Numbered from the stretch's first letter, positions 17,011 through 27,579 are shown. The stretch: 64,000 nucleotides of DNA from Candidatus Omnitrophota bacterium (GCA_041653595.1 JBAZFB010000002.1:62001-126000), one strand, 5' to 3'. Made by a program: numbers and translations. Notes: a model not told the origin generated them from the letters alone.

Positions 17011-17595
17011 TTGTTGTACGGAATCCTGCGCCCGATCGGGTGGTTGATCTGCAGGATTTTTTTCTGCCTGAAAGTCAAGGGCGTAGAGAATATCCCCGCC
17101 GAAGGCAAAGTCATAATAGCCGCCAATCACTCCAGCTACCTGGATCCCGTCGCGATCGCAGCCGTTGTCCCCAGGCAGATAAAATGGATAGTCCGGAAAG
17201 ACGTCTATGATGTTTGGTGGCTGAGGCCTTTGTTCGCTTCGACAGGCATGATAAGGGAGAACGGTTCGGTCGGGAAGGCCATAGACCTGCTCGGGAAAGG
17301 CGGGGCTTTAGGAGTATTCCCGGAGGGATCCAGGAGTTACGACGGAAGGCTCGGCGCGGGCAGGAGAGGCGCGGCCATTATGGCGTTAAGATCGGGCGCG
17401 CCGGTCGTACCGTGCGCGGTCAAGGGCGCTTTCAAGGCCTATCCGCGCAATTCCGTATTGCCGAAGCCCTGTCCCGTAGAAATAATAATAGGAAAAGCTA
17501 TCGAACCGGGAAGGATGGATGAGCCGGACGATCGGACGGTCGATTCTTTACTGGCAGGGATAATGAAGGCGATCCAGTCGCTGATGGAGCAATAG
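17011..17595 (+). CDS. plsC: 1-Acyl-sn-glycerol-3-phosphate acyltransferase (PlsC family)
   Basis: 194 residues with the acyltransferase blocks: NHSSYLDP (residues 39-46, catalytic H40 and D45), MIRENGSVGKAIDLL, and FPEGSRS. PlsC acylates lysophosphatidic acid to phosphatidic acid at the inner membrane. It begins at tandem TTG codons (17011, 17014) four bases after the PilZ stop. An N-terminal hydrophobic stretch (GWLICRIFFCL) would anchor it. Confidence 0.92.
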   Translation: MLYGILRPIGWLICRIFFCLKVKGVENIPAEGKVIIAANHSSYLDPVAIAAVVPRQIKWIVRKDVYDVWWLRPLFASTGMIRENGSVGKAIDLLGKGGALGVFPEGSRSYDGRLGAGRRGAAIMALRSGAPVVPCAVKGAFKAYPRNSVLPKPCPVEIIIGKAIEPGRMDEPDDRTVDSLLAGIMKAIQSLMEQ

Positions 17596-17600
17596 TAGTA

Positions 17601-17628
17601 TTGACTTTACCTGCGGCCGTGATATAAT
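17601..17628 (+). promoter_or_regulatory. Promoter of the 6S RNA gene
   Basis: TTGACT 17601-17606, a 16-base spacer, TATAAT 17623-17628. The predicted start is near 17635, at the left base of the long hairpin. Confidence 0.7.
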
Positions 17629-17634
17629 TGTATC

Positions 17635-17823
17635 GGAAAAGATATCTACCCTATCCGTGTTAGGGTTGGCGCAATGATCAGCAAAGTCGTATAAGGGGTT
17701 TGGAGTTCGGATACCTTTCGGGGTATTCGACAGAACCCCACCTTGAATAAAGGGTCAAGCAGCCAAACCTCACGGTAGGGTTGAGGACTTATTCACGGCC
17801 TAGGGTAAACCTAGGCCTTTTTT
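17635..17823 (+). ncRNA. ssrS: 6S RNA
   Basis: About 185 nt between a good promoter and an intrinsic terminator, with no reading frame. The halves pair over long range as in 6S RNA: ACCCTATCCGTG near 17650 pairs with CACGGTAGGGT near 17771, and AGGGTTGGC with GCCAAACCT. An apical hairpin TCGGATACC/GGTATTCGA closes the top. On the 3' side of the central bubble is CACCTTGAATAAAGGGTCAAG, very like the equivalent E. coli 6S stretch. 6S RNA mimics an open promoter and sequesters sigma70 RNA polymerase in stationary phase. Confidence 0.75.
17797..17823 (+). terminator. Intrinsic terminator of 6S RNA
   Basis: Stem GGCCTAGG/CCTAGGCC (17797-17804, 17810-17817), loop GTAAA, six T. Confidence 0.85.
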
Positions 17824-17845
17824 ACGAATAGAAGGAGTTTATTAA

Positions 17846-18628
17846 ATGAGGATAACTAAGGAGAAGGTCTACTTTCATGTGCCTTACAGGATACTCTTAA
17901 GCAGCCTCGACTGGATAGCGCAGATCGGGGTGAATTGCGAGATATACGCCAACGGAGAGGCACTGGACAATTATACCGATGATGAGATAGATAAAATAAA
18001 CGGCGTCTTTGAAAGCCGCGGGATAAAAAAAATAGTGCACGGGCCGTTCCTGGACCTTAATCCGGGAAGCACGGATCCCAAGATAAGGGACCTGACCTAC
18101 GGGCGTTTTATATCGGCGCTTGATTTTTGCGAGAAACTGAGGGCCAACCACATCGTATTGCATACAGGGCTCGACCCCATCTTTTACAAAGGCGCCTCGC
18201 GCATTTTTCTCGACCTCAGCATCCCGGTCTGGAAGGAGGCGATGAAAGCCGCCGAATCAAGGAAGATAGTCATCGCCATAGAAAATTCCGTAGACCCGGA
18301 TCCCGAAGTGGTTGTGGGGCTGCTGAAGGGGATCAACTCCCCGTCTGTGGAGGCGTGTTTTGACGCCGGCCATTATTACGCGTTCGGCAAGATGTCCCCG
18401 TTCGACGCCTTGAAATGGTACCCGGACGGGTCGATAGGCGAATTGCATCTTTCCGACAACAAGGGTGATTTCGATACCCATCTGCCGCTTGGGGACGGTG
18501 ACCTGGATTTCAAGAGGCTGCTGATCGAAGCCTGGAAGAAAGGCAGGGAGCCGATCATAACTTCCGAGCCCCATTGCAAAGAACATATCGAAAGAAACCT
18601 CAAATACCTGCTCTCGCTGGGCCTTTAG
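17846..18628 (+). CDS. Sugar phosphate isomerase/epimerase (AP endonuclease 2-like TIM barrel)
   Basis: 260 residues of the xylose isomerase-like TIM-barrel superfamily. Metal-ligand positions are visible in order: VLHTG, AIENSVD, CFDAGHYYAF, ELHLSDNKG, and HLPLGDGDLDF; the C-terminal E of TSEPHCKEH fits the family. The substrate cannot be read from sequence. ATG 17846 has GAAGGAG in front. Confidence 0.85.
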   Translation: MRITKEKVYFHVPYRILLSSLDWIAQIGVNCEIYANGEALDNYTDDEIDKINGVFESRGIKKIVHGPFLDLNPGSTDPKIRDLTYGRFISALDFCEKLRANHIVLHTGLDPIFYKGASRIFLDLSIPVWKEAMKAAESRKIVIAIENSVDPDPEVVVGLLKGINSPSVEACFDAGHYYAFGKMSPFDALKWYPDGSIGELHLSDNKGDFDTHLPLGDGDLDFKRLLIEAWKKGREPIITSEPHCKEHIERNLKYLLSLGL

Positions 18629-18686
18629 AAGAGAGGCTTGGCCTTTTGAAGAGCGGTATGTTATAATAAAAAACGGAGGGATGAAG

Positions 18687-19244
18687 ATGGCTAAAAAAGA
18701 GATCAAAGGTGATGTCGCGCTCTTCCCGCTGCCGGTCGTCCTTGTTACCTGCGTCGGAAAGAACGGCAAGCCGAATATCATAACTTTGGCGTGGGCCGGC
18801 GTCGTCTGCTCGGAACCGCCGATGGTCTCCATCTCCATAAGGCCGCACCGCCACTCCCACCCGCTGATAAAAGAAACGGGGGAATTTACGGTGAATATCC
18901 CAACTTCCGATATAATGAAAGAGACCGATATCTGCGGGATGGTCTCCGGGCGGGACACGGATAAGTTCGCCCTGACGAAGCTTACCCCGGAACCGGCCAC
19001 GCACGTCAAGTCCCCTCTCATAAAAGAATGCCCTGTAAACCTCGAATGCAAAGTGAAGAACGCGATGCTGCTCGGGACGCACGAGATGTTCCTGGCCGAG
19101 GTCGTCGCCGTCCACATAGACGAGTCGGTGATGACGGAGACGGGCAGGATCGATTACGCCAGGGCGAAACCTTTCTCGTATAATTGGGGCGAATACTGGA
19201 GCGTTAAAGAGAAGATAGGACACTACGGATGCTCGAAAAAATAA
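18687..19244 (+). CDS. Flavin reductase-like FMN-binding protein
   Basis: 185 residues of the flavin reductase-like (split-barrel) family: PLPVVLVTCVGKNGKPNIITLAWAGVVCSEPPMVSISIRPHRHSHPLI. Family members bind FMN and either reduce flavins or act on ferredoxin-linked substrates. ATG 18687 has the ribosome site GGAGGG at the right distance; ATG 18681 would abut it. It overlaps the following channel gene by 16 bases. Confidence 0.88.
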   Translation: MAKKEIKGDVALFPLPVVLVTCVGKNGKPNIITLAWAGVVCSEPPMVSISIRPHRHSHPLIKETGEFTVNIPTSDIMKETDICGMVSGRDTDKFALTKLTPEPATHVKSPLIKECPVNLECKVKNAMLLGTHEMFLAEVVAVHIDESVMTETGRIDYARAKPFSYNWGEYWSVKEKIGHYGCSKK

Positions 19245-20098
19245 TCTTCCGCATCGATAGGATATCCGAGAAGATCAGCGCGGTCTTTGATTATTTCGGC
19301 GCGCGGATAAAAAATCTCTTCTTCGGCCATTTCGGGATAAGGCTTACGTACAGGCGCGAGTCGGTAGTCACGCTCATGGTCCTGGCGGCTGTCGTTATCT
19401 TTTTTTCTTCCCGGGGCTGGCTTATCTGGATAGGGATATCGGCGATGATGGCCGGCATGTTCCTCTGGCTCATAATCATCTTCTCCTGGACCCTCGACCC
19501 GCTGATAGATTACAAGATACGCATCCATAAGATAAAAAGATGGGGGGAGAGGCTGCTTAAATACCTGAGCGGTGAATTCAAGGACCTGGAGAACAGGCAC
19601 CATATGGAGGCTTACGCCTGGGGCAAGCTCGCTTACTTCGAGGAGCTAAAGAACGAGGTTGCCAATTTCTCGAAGGTCAGCCTGCTCCAGAATTTCCTGG
19701 GCAGGTTCTTTTCGACCTTCATGTTCCTGATACTAGGCTACGCCTTCATATACTACGGCCTGCATAAGATCGTAGGTTCAAGCTTCGTTTCGTCCGCGGA
19801 ACTGGGCGGGTTCGGCCGTTTCGGCTCGATAGCGGATTTTATATATTACAGCGCGATCACTATCGCCACAGTCGGATACGGGGACATCTATCCGGTACAT
19901 ATCCTGGCAAAGTTCTTCGTCGTGACCGAAGTCCTCTACGGCGCGCTCCTGGTCATCTTCCTGATATCATCTTTTACCGCTATATCTATTCCTCTTACCT
20001 CGGAAAGGCAGAAGGCGCTGCTCGGCGAGATCGAGAAAGAAATAAAGAACATCGAAAAGGTCTTTGCCGATATCAAACAATTAAGCGGAGGCGACTGA
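19229..20098 (+). CDS. Two-pore-segment K+ channel-like protein
   Basis: 289 residues. The selectivity filter ATVGYGDIYP (near 213-222) sits between two membrane segments (about 163-182 and 225-250). An additional N-terminal hydrophobic pair lies at about 48-92, and a charged coiled-coil-like C-terminus follows (EKEIKNIEKVFADIKQL). There is no RCK/TrkA-N domain, so gating is unclear. It overlaps its neighbours on both sides (16 bases and TGATG). Confidence 0.9.
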   Translation: MLEKIIFRIDRISEKISAVFDYFGARIKNLFFGHFGIRLTYRRESVVTLMVLAAVVIFFSSRGWLIWIGISAMMAGMFLWLIIIFSWTLDPLIDYKIRIHKIKRWGERLLKYLSGEFKDLENRHHMEAYAWGKLAYFEELKNEVANFSKVSLLQNFLGRFFSTFMFLILGYAFIYYGLHKIVGSSFVSSAELGGFGRFGSIADFIYYSAITIATVGYGDIYPVHILAKFFVVTEVLYGALLVIFLISSFTAISIPLTSERQKALLGEIEKEIKNIEKVFADIKQLSGGD

Positions 20099-20625
20099 TG
20101 CCGCCTATCTTTAATAAGGCCTTTGCCGTAATAGCGGCCTCTCTCTTCCTGGCTCTCCAGTCCTCCGGACAGGCCGAAGGGGAGGGCGTCTCCGGCAAAG
20201 AACTGGAATTGGGAAATGTGATGGTGACCCTTTACGCCTTAGGGGGGAGCGCGGCCGGCCAAAAGACTTACGGGGAAGAGATATATTTGGCAAAAGGCAC
20301 ACCCCGCCAGGCCCTGATCACCCTTAAACAGGTACTGCTTGAAGGCAATAGGCCTTCCCGGTCGTTTAAGATGAAGGACCAGATCGAGGTCATCGTTTTC
20401 AGGGGATCCTTTTTAAAATTAAGTAAGATAGCCATAAAGAAAGTAGTTTTAAAAGGTTCAACCATCGAGGTATATGCGGAATATAAGGACCTTCCCGGCA
20501 CTGATGTCGCTTCCCAACCCGCGGCTATAATCCCCGCAGGCCAGCTTCCCCCAGGCAAGTATACGGTTATTTTATTCGTAGATAATAACTTACGAAAAAA
20601 AGCCGAGTTCAGCGTCTCCCGTTAG
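20098..20625 (+). CDS. Exported protein of unknown function
   Basis: 175 residues with a signal peptide (about 1-27, FAVIAASLFLALQSSGQA). The mature part has predicted beta structure (GKYTVILFVDNNLRKKAEFSVSR at the end looks like an Ig-like strand pair). I recognise no family. ATG 20098 overlaps the channel stop (TGATG). Confidence 0.6.
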   Translation: MPPIFNKAFAVIAASLFLALQSSGQAEGEGVSGKELELGNVMVTLYALGGSAAGQKTYGEEIYLAKGTPRQALITLKQVLLEGNRPSRSFKMKDQIEVIVFRGSFLKLSKIAIKKVVLKGSTIEVYAEYKDLPGTDVASQPAAIIPAGQLPPGKYTVILFVDNNLRKKAEFSVSR

Positions 20626-20641
20626 TCACCAGCCTAATAAT

Positions 20642-20670
20642 TTGACTTTTGAAGACATTGGTGGCATAAT
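20642..20670 (+). promoter_or_regulatory. Promoter for the PAS-GGDEF-HD-GYP gene
   Basis: TTGACT 20642-20647, a 17-base spacer, CATAAT 20665-20670. The leader would be only about 11 bases, with no Shine-Dalgarno before ATG 20688. Confidence 0.55.
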
Positions 20671-20687
20671 TATAATGATTTAAAAAC

Positions 20688-22328
20688 ATGGGAGAAAAAG
20701 ACATCCAGGACCAATTATTTGATATTATTGAATTTCTTCCAGATGCAACCTTTGTCATAGACATCAATGGCAAAGTCATCGCCTGGAACAAGGCCACCGA
20801 GGAGATGACCGGCGTCGCCAAAAGCGAAGTCATCGGCAAGGGAGATTACGCCTACGCCGTCCCTTTCTACGGGGACAGAAGGCCTGTTCTCGTTGACCTC
20901 ATATTCAAATCCAACCGCGAGATCGAAAGCAAATACGATTACGTAAAACGTGAAGGTAACGTGCTGTACACCGAGGTCTTTTTGCCGTCCCTGAACCACG
21001 GCAAGGGTATCTTTGTCTGGGCCAAGGCCTCGCCGCTTTACGACAAGTCGGGCAATCTTACCGGCGCCATAGAATCTATCCGGGATATAACCGAACAAAA
21101 ACTCGCCAAAGAGAACCTCGCGAAGCTCAACGAGGAGCTCACCAAATCCAACAGGATCTTCAAACAGCTCGCCCTCAAGGATTCCCACACAGGCCTTTAC
21201 AACCACCGTTATTTAGGCGAAGTCATCGAGGCCGAATTCTTCCGCGCCAAGAGATACGCGCACCCCCTTTCGGCGATACTTACCGACATAGACTATTTTA
21301 AGTCTATAAACGACGTTTATGGCCACCAGTTCGGGGATGTTATCCTTAAGCAATTCGCGCGGCAGCTCAAGATGGCGGTCCGCCAGTATGACATAGTGGT
21401 GCGTACGGGAGGAGAGGAGTTTGTGGTATTATCTCCCGCTACCGACAGGGCAGACGCCGTGGCACTTGCCGAAAGGATCCTCGAAGTCATCAGCCTCTAC
21501 GATTTCGGGGATGAGTCGCATAAAGTAAAACTCAAGATAAGCGTCGCGGTGGCGTCGTATCCGGAAGACAAGATATCAAAAGGGATGGACCTCATCGACT
21601 TTGCGGACCACATATTGGTCAAGGTCAAGGAGTTCGGGGGGAACAGGGTCTATTCGTCATCCGACCTGAAGAGGCAGGATAAAGGCAGGTCTCCCGGCGA
21701 AACCGAAAAGACGGCCGATGTCAAGTCGCTGAAGAAGGAATTAGAGAAGTTGACCAGGCAGGCGAACCAGGGCCTGATAGAATCAATATTCGCTTTCGCC
21801 AAGACTATCGAACTCAAGGACCATTATACCGGCGAGCATGTCGAGAAGACCGTGCATTACGCTACCGAGGTCGCGCGCGAGCTTGGCCTTCCAAATGATG
21901 AAGTGGACAAGATAAGGAAAGCTTCCATTTTACACGACCTCGGCAAGATAGGCATAAGCGAGAATATCCTCCTAAAAAAAGGGAAGTTGACGAAAGAGGA
22001 ATTTGACGAGATAAGGAAGCACCCCCAGATCGCGGTGGACATATTAAGGCCTATCCAATCGCTACAGGGCGTCATCCCAATGATATACTATCATCATGAG
22101 AGATGGGACGGCGGCGGATACCTGAACGGGCTGAAGGGCGATGAGATACCTATAGGGGCGCGGATAATCGCGGTCTCGGATGTCTACGAGGCGTTGACCT
22201 CCGACCGCCCCTACCGCAAGGCCTTTTCGAGAGATGAAGCGATAAAGATGGTGAGGGAGAGTTCCGGCACACAGTTCGACCCGAAGGTGGTGGACGCTTT
22301 CTTGAAGGTCCTCCAACAGGAAAAATAG
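20688..22328 (+). CDS. PAS-GGDEF-HD-GYP cyclic-di-GMP enzyme
   Basis: 546 residues: PAS sensor domain (about 8-140, FLPDATFVIDINGKVIAWNKATEEMTG), GGDEF domain (about 165-320) with active-site RTGGEEF, and HD-GYP domain (about 355-545) with HDLGKIG, HHERWDGGGYLNGLKGDEIP and SDVYEALTSDRPYR. It could both make c-di-GMP and hydrolyse it. GYP is GYL here, which is common in active members. No membrane segment, so it is cytosolic. The five PilZ proteins and frameshifted GGDEF gene around it make a local c-di-GMP signalling neighbourhood. Confidence 0.93.
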   Translation: MGEKDIQDQLFDIIEFLPDATFVIDINGKVIAWNKATEEMTGVAKSEVIGKGDYAYAVPFYGDRRPVLVDLIFKSNREIESKYDYVKREGNVLYTEVFLPSLNHGKGIFVWAKASPLYDKSGNLTGAIESIRDITEQKLAKENLAKLNEELTKSNRIFKQLALKDSHTGLYNHRYLGEVIEAEFFRAKRYAHPLSAILTDIDYFKSINDVYGHQFGDVILKQFARQLKMAVRQYDIVVRTGGEEFVVLSPATDRADAVALAERILEVISLYDFGDESHKVKLKISVAVASYPEDKISKGMDLIDFADHILVKVKEFGGNRVYSSSDLKRQDKGRSPGETEKTADVKSLKKELEKLTRQANQGLIESIFAFAKTIELKDHYTGEHVEKTVHYATEVARELGLPNDEVDKIRKASILHDLGKIGISENILLKKGKLTKEEFDEIRKHPQIAVDILRPIQSLQGVIPMIYYHHERWDGGGYLNGLKGDEIPIGARIIAVSDVYEALTSDRPYRKAFSRDEAIKMVRESSGTQFDPKVVDAFLKVLQQEK

Positions 22329-22331
22329 CAG

Positions 22332-22952
22332 TTGGACAGAATAAAAAAGATACTTATCATTTCTTCTGACAAGAGCCTAAGGGAAGTCTTAAGCTTTTGT
22401 TTCGACGGCTGGGGTTATGAGGTATTCCTGCACGAATCCCCGCTCCACGAAGTCATGCCGATAAAGATGATATCCCCCGACGTCATAGTGGTGGATGTGC
22501 ATTCCGCCAGCAAGGCGCACCTCGAGATATGCCGCCTTTTAAAAGACGATTTCGTTACCGCTTTCATCCCGGTCATAACCCTCATCAACAAGCGCCAGCT
22601 CAGGACGCAGCTGTTGAACCTGAAACAGGGCGTGGACGATTACCTTATCAAGCCGCCGGATCCCCTCGACCTGCGCGTAAGGGTGGAGATGGCGATGCGG
22701 AGATCGCAATACGGTTTCTACGCCAGCCCGCTTACCGGGCTCCCGGGAGGCCGTATAATAGAAGAAGCGGTGCAGGAGCGGCTGAAAAAGGACGTCTCTT
22801 TTTCTTTCGGCTACCTCGATATAGACAGTTTCAAATATTTCAATGACGTCTACGGTTATCTAAAGGGCGACAGGGCCATAATGCAGACCGCATACGTCCT
22901 TTATACGACTATCAAGAAATACGGCACAGCGAGGATTTTATCGGCCACATAG
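22332..22952 (+). CDS. Receiver + N-terminal half of GGDEF (frameshifted gene, part 1)
   Basis: 206 residues from a TTG start just after the previous gene. An atypical receiver domain occupies about 1-120 (IISSDKSLREVLSFCFDGWGYEVFL...DDYLIKPPDPLDLRVRV). A GGDEF domain follows (GFYASPLTGLPGGRII..., FGYLDIDSFKYFNDVYGYLKGDRAI), but the frame ends in RILSAT-stop before the active site. The missing part, EDFIGHIGGDDFMFIT, is read one frame over from about 22931. One base has been lost near 22923-22931, or the sequence has an error there. Confidence 0.85.
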   Translation: MDRIKKILIISSDKSLREVLSFCFDGWGYEVFLHESPLHEVMPIKMISPDVIVVDVHSASKAHLEICRLLKDDFVTAFIPVITLINKRQLRTQLLNLKQGVDDYLIKPPDPLDLRVRVEMAMRRSQYGFYASPLTGLPGGRIIEEAVQERLKKDVSFSFGYLDIDSFKYFNDVYGYLKGDRAIMQTAYVLYTTIKKYGTARILSAT

Positions 22953-22966
22953 GAGGTGATGACTTC

Positions 22967-23545
22967 ATGTTCATAACCTCCATCGATAAGTTCAAAGAGG
23001 TCTGCCACAACATGATCCTCGCTTTTGACAGGATCATACCTTTCCACTATTCCCCGGATGACAGGAAGCAGGGGTTCATTTACGCGAAAGACAGGACGCG
23101 CAAGATGGTAAAGGTGGACCTGATGAGCATATCGCTCGCCGTCGTAAACAGGGAGAGCCGCTCCGAATTGCGCAGCATAATCCAGATAAACGAGAGATTG
23201 GCCGAGATCAAGGGCTTCCTTAAGGAGATATCCGGGAGCAAATTCATGGAGGACAGGAGGAGCAGCAAGACCGGGGAATTTGTAGGGCCGCAGCTCTATA
23301 AGAAGCCGGATGTCTCCTTAGACCCTTATGTGCCTCTCGGGACCATCCTTCTGGGGAAGAAACTCCTGACGGCGGAACAACTTGACGAGGCCCTTAATAT
23401 CCACTGGAGGAGGGGGATCCTTTTCGGTGAGGTGCTCAAGGAGCTCGGGTTTATCAAAGAAGAAGAACTGCATGAAGCCCTCAGGGAACAGTACGCGACG
23501 AAACATCATCCCCACCACCCGCCAAAAATTATTCTTGACAAATAA
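22967..23545 (+). CDS. C-terminal half of GGDEF + MshE-N-like domain (frameshifted gene, part 2)
   Basis: Continuation of the preceding gene in another frame. Coding sense really begins near 22931 with EDFIGHIGGDDF. From ATG 22967 on, 192 residues contain the end of the GGDEF fold (LMSISLAVVNRES), a helical linker, and a C-terminal domain like the N-terminal domain of MshE/GspE (LGTILLGKKLLTAEQLDEALNIH...LGEVLKELGFIKEEELHEAL-type pattern, about 120-175). In MshE that domain binds c-di-GMP. Whether this half is translated alone is unknown; AGGAGGTGATGAC before 22967 could serve as a ribosome site. Confidence 0.75.
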   Translation: MFITSIDKFKEVCHNMILAFDRIIPFHYSPDDRKQGFIYAKDRTRKMVKVDLMSISLAVVNRESRSELRSIIQINERLAEIKGFLKEISGSKFMEDRRSSKTGEFVGPQLYKKPDVSLDPYVPLGTILLGKKLLTAEQLDEALNIHWRRGILFGEVLKELGFIKEEELHEALREQYATKHHPHHPPKIILDK

Positions 23546-23576
23546 AATATAGATGGTAGAATTATACAAAATGATA

Positions 23577-25019
<1,443 letters not shown>

Positions 25020-25026
25020 GGTTAAA

Positions 25027-26157
25027 ATGACAGTCGAGAACAGCGTAGGCACAGTAAAAATAAAATACTTCACTTTCGCGGAACCCCCGCGCGAGCTGAA
25101 GTTGGAGTCCGGCCAGGCCCTCGGCCCCATCACTTTGGCTTACGAGACCTACGGCACCCTGAACGGCCGGAAGAGCAACGCGATACTGATAGAGCACGCC
25201 CTCTCAGGCGACGCGCATGCCGCGGGTTTCCACGAAGGGGATAAGGACCCGGGCTGGTGGGATTCGATGATAGGACCGGGCAAGGCCTTTGATACGACGA
25301 AATATTTCGTGATCTGTTCCAATGTCATCGGCGGATGCAAGGGAAGCACAGGCCCTTCTTCGGTCAACCCGAAGACAGGGAAGCCCTACGCGCTGGAATT
25401 CCCGCTGATAACTATATCCGATATGGTCCATGCCCAGAGCCATTTGATAAACCATCTCGGCATAGACAAGCTGCTTTGCGTGGTAGGCGGCTCGATGGGC
25501 GGGATGCAGACACTCCAATGGGTCGCGTCTTACCCTGACAGGGTGCGCTCTGCCATACCCATTGCTTCGGCGCTGAAACATTCTCCGCAGCAGATAGCTT
25601 TTAACGAGGTCGGAAGGCAGGCGGTAATGGCTGACCCGGAGTGGAGGGAAGGGGACTATTACGGTCACGGCCAACCCGAGAGGGGCCTGGCTGTCGCGCG
25701 CATGGTCGGCCACATAACTTACATGAGCGACCAGTCGATGGAGGAGAAGTTCTCCCGCCGGCTTAAAGAGAAGAATTACAGCTTTACGTTCAAGACCGAT
25801 TTCGAGGTAGAGGGTTATTTGAGATACAAGGGCGACGCCTTCGTGAAACGCTTTGACGCCAATTCATATCTCTATATAACCAAGGCGCTCGATTATTTCG
25901 ATCTTTCCGACGGGAAGCTTATACGCCAGGGGAAGGCGGTGGATACCCGCTTCCTGGTCATCGCTTTTAAGTCGGACTGGCTCTATCCTTCTTACCAGCT
26001 GCAGGATATCGTGCGCCAGCTTAAGACCAGGCATGTCGACGCCACGTATTGCGAGGTCAAGTCGACTTACGGGCACGACGCGTTCCTGCTCGAGGTCGAG
26101 GAGGAAACGCACCTGATAAAGCACTTTCTTAAAAAAATATACAAGGAAGGCGAATAA
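25027..26157 (+). CDS. metX: Homoserine O-acetyltransferase MetX
   Basis: 376 residues, alpha/beta-hydrolase fold. The nucleophile Ser lies in GGSMGGMQ, the His of the triad in TYGHDAFL, and the Asp in the preceding FKSDWLYP region. It acetylates homoserine (some relatives use succinyl-CoA) and feeds MetY. It lies 7 bases after metY and 5 bases before metW. Confidence 0.96.
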   Translation: MTVENSVGTVKIKYFTFAEPPRELKLESGQALGPITLAYETYGTLNGRKSNAILIEHALSGDAHAAGFHEGDKDPGWWDSMIGPGKAFDTTKYFVICSNVIGGCKGSTGPSSVNPKTGKPYALEFPLITISDMVHAQSHLINHLGIDKLLCVVGGSMGGMQTLQWVASYPDRVRSAIPIASALKHSPQQIAFNEVGRQAVMADPEWREGDYYGHGQPERGLAVARMVGHITYMSDQSMEEKFSRRLKEKNYSFTFKTDFEVEGYLRYKGDAFVKRFDANSYLYITKALDYFDLSDGKLIRQGKAVDTRFLVIAFKSDWLYPSYQLQDIVRQLKTRHVDATYCEVKSTYGHDAFLLEVEEETHLIKHFLKKIYKEGE

Positions 26158-26162
26158 AATAA

Positions 26163-26756
26163 ATGGCTGAAGAAATAGCGAGGCTTGACCATAAGGTAAT
26201 ATACGTGATCGTCGAACCCGGCTCGAGGGTATTGGACCTCGGCTGCGGCGAAGGGGACCTGCTTTATCTCCTCTCGAAGGGGAAGAAGATAAAGGCGCAG
26301 GGTATTGAACTGAGCGAAGACGCGATCTATAAATGCGTGGAGAAAGGATTAAGCGTATTCCACGGAGATATAGACAGCGGGCTGACCGAATACCCTGACA
26401 AATCTTTCGACTACGTGATACTTAACCAGAGTATGCAGGAGGTCAGGAAGGTCGACTTCGTGATAGACGAGGCGCTCAGGGTAGGCAGGAACGTAATCGT
26501 AGGATTTCCCAACTTTGCCTACTGGAGGGCAAGGTTCCGGCTTTTCCTAAAAGGCAAGACGCCGGTTACCCCCTCGCTGCCATACAGGTGGTATAATACA
26601 CCTAACCTGCATTTCCTGAGCATAAGCGACTTCAAGGAGTTCTGCGCGGAAAAGGGGATCTCTATCATAAGCGAGCATTATCTGGCGAAGGGTAGGCCGG
26701 CCAATTTTTTCCCCAACCTCTTCGCCTTAAACGCCGTATTCGTGATAACCAAGTAG
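26163..26756 (+). CDS. metW: Methionine biosynthesis protein MetW
   Basis: 197 residues with a class I methyltransferase fold: VLDLGCGEGDLLYLL (about 21-35), GIELSEDAI, VILNQSMQEVRKVDFVIDEALRVG and the MetW-specific YRWYNTPNLHFLSISDFKEFC. MetW partners MetX in many bacteria and is needed for full homoserine acetyltransferase activity. Last gene of the met operon. Confidence 0.95.
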   Translation: MAEEIARLDHKVIYVIVEPGSRVLDLGCGEGDLLYLLSKGKKIKAQGIELSEDAIYKCVEKGLSVFHGDIDSGLTEYPDKSFDYVILNQSMQEVRKVDFVIDEALRVGRNVIVGFPNFAYWRARFRLFLKGKTPVTPSLPYRWYNTPNLHFLSISDFKEFCAEKGISIISEHYLAKGRPANFFPNLFALNAVFVITK

Positions 26757-26775
26757 AAAAAAGAAAGGAGAGGGC

Positions 26776-27525
26776 ATGAAAAAGATACTGATCATAATTG
26801 CGGTAGTCCTCGTCGTATTATTTCTCGCCAAAGACTTTATTGCCAGCTCATTTTTAACCGTAGCGGTAAGGTCCTTTACCGACCTTTCAGCGAGTTTACG
26901 AAGCGTCAGCTTAAACATTTTCAAGAGCGCGGTCGATGTCAAAGGGTTCAAATTATACAATCCGCCGAGGGATTTCAAGGACAGGGTCATGGTGGATATG
27001 CCGGAGGTTTATATCAATTACTATCCCGGCTCATTCCTGACCGGCACCAAACATCTTAAAGAAGTAAAACTCAACATCAAGGAGTTTGTGGTCATAAAGA
27101 ACGTGGAGGGCAAGCTTAATCTCGATTGCATGAAGCCTATACAGCAGCAGATGGACCAAAAGAAAGGGGACAAGAACCAGAATAAGAAGTTTAAGATCGA
27201 CGTCCTGGAGTTAAAGATAGACAAGGTCGTATATAAGGATTATTCGGGGTCAGGCGAGCCGATGGTGAAAGAGTACAATATAGGGGTTAATGAGCGTTAC
27301 ACCAATATAACCAACCCGTATTCTTTCGCTGCTTTGGTCGTCTTCAAGGCCCTGGCCAGTACCAGCATCGCGTCACTTGCCCATTTTGACCTCAGCCCGC
27401 TGAAGGTCTCCGCCTCAGACGTGATTTCCGCTGTGAACAGCGTTACGAGCGCAGGCGGCGATGTAGCTAAGGATGCCGCCAAAGCCGTAAAGAACTTGCT
27501 GCCGTTAGGTAAGCAGGAAAAGTAA
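26776..27525 (+). CDS. AsmA-like exported protein
   Basis: 249 residues with an N-terminal membrane segment (about 4-20, ILIIIAVVLVVLFLAKDF). An AsmA-like repeat unit follows (FTDLSASLRSVSLNIFKSAVDVKGFKLYNPPRDFKDRVMVDMPEVYINYYPGSFLTGTKHLKEVKLNI), with a lysine/glutamine-rich stretch near 128-145. Related in layout to the protein at 7477. GAAAGGAGAG precedes the ATG. Function unknown. Confidence 0.6.
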   Translation: MKKILIIIAVVLVVLFLAKDFIASSFLTVAVRSFTDLSASLRSVSLNIFKSAVDVKGFKLYNPPRDFKDRVMVDMPEVYINYYPGSFLTGTKHLKEVKLNIKEFVVIKNVEGKLNLDCMKPIQQQMDQKKGDKNQNKKFKIDVLELKIDKVVYKDYSGSGEPMVKEYNIGVNERYTNITNPYSFAALVVFKALASTSIASLAHFDLSPLKVSASDVISAVNSVTSAGGDVAKDAAKAVKNLLPLGKQEK

Positions 27526-27550
27526 GGCCGAGTTCTCGAAATCTTTTGTT

Positions 27551-27579
27551 TTGACACTTAATTTGTAAAGAGTTATAAT
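27551..27579 (+). promoter_or_regulatory. Consensus sigma70 promoter
   Basis: TTGACA 27551-27556, a 17-base spacer, TATAAT 27574-27579: a perfect match. RNA would start near 27586, three bases before ATG 27589. That favours ATG 27634, which has AAGGAG in front, as the real start of the next gene. Confidence 0.8.

Noticed and set aside
17635..17823. RNase P RNA, tmRNA or SRP RNA
   Set aside because: None of their conserved cores (GAGGAAAGTC, tag frame, GGAAGGAAGCAG-like loop) is present; 6S fits better.
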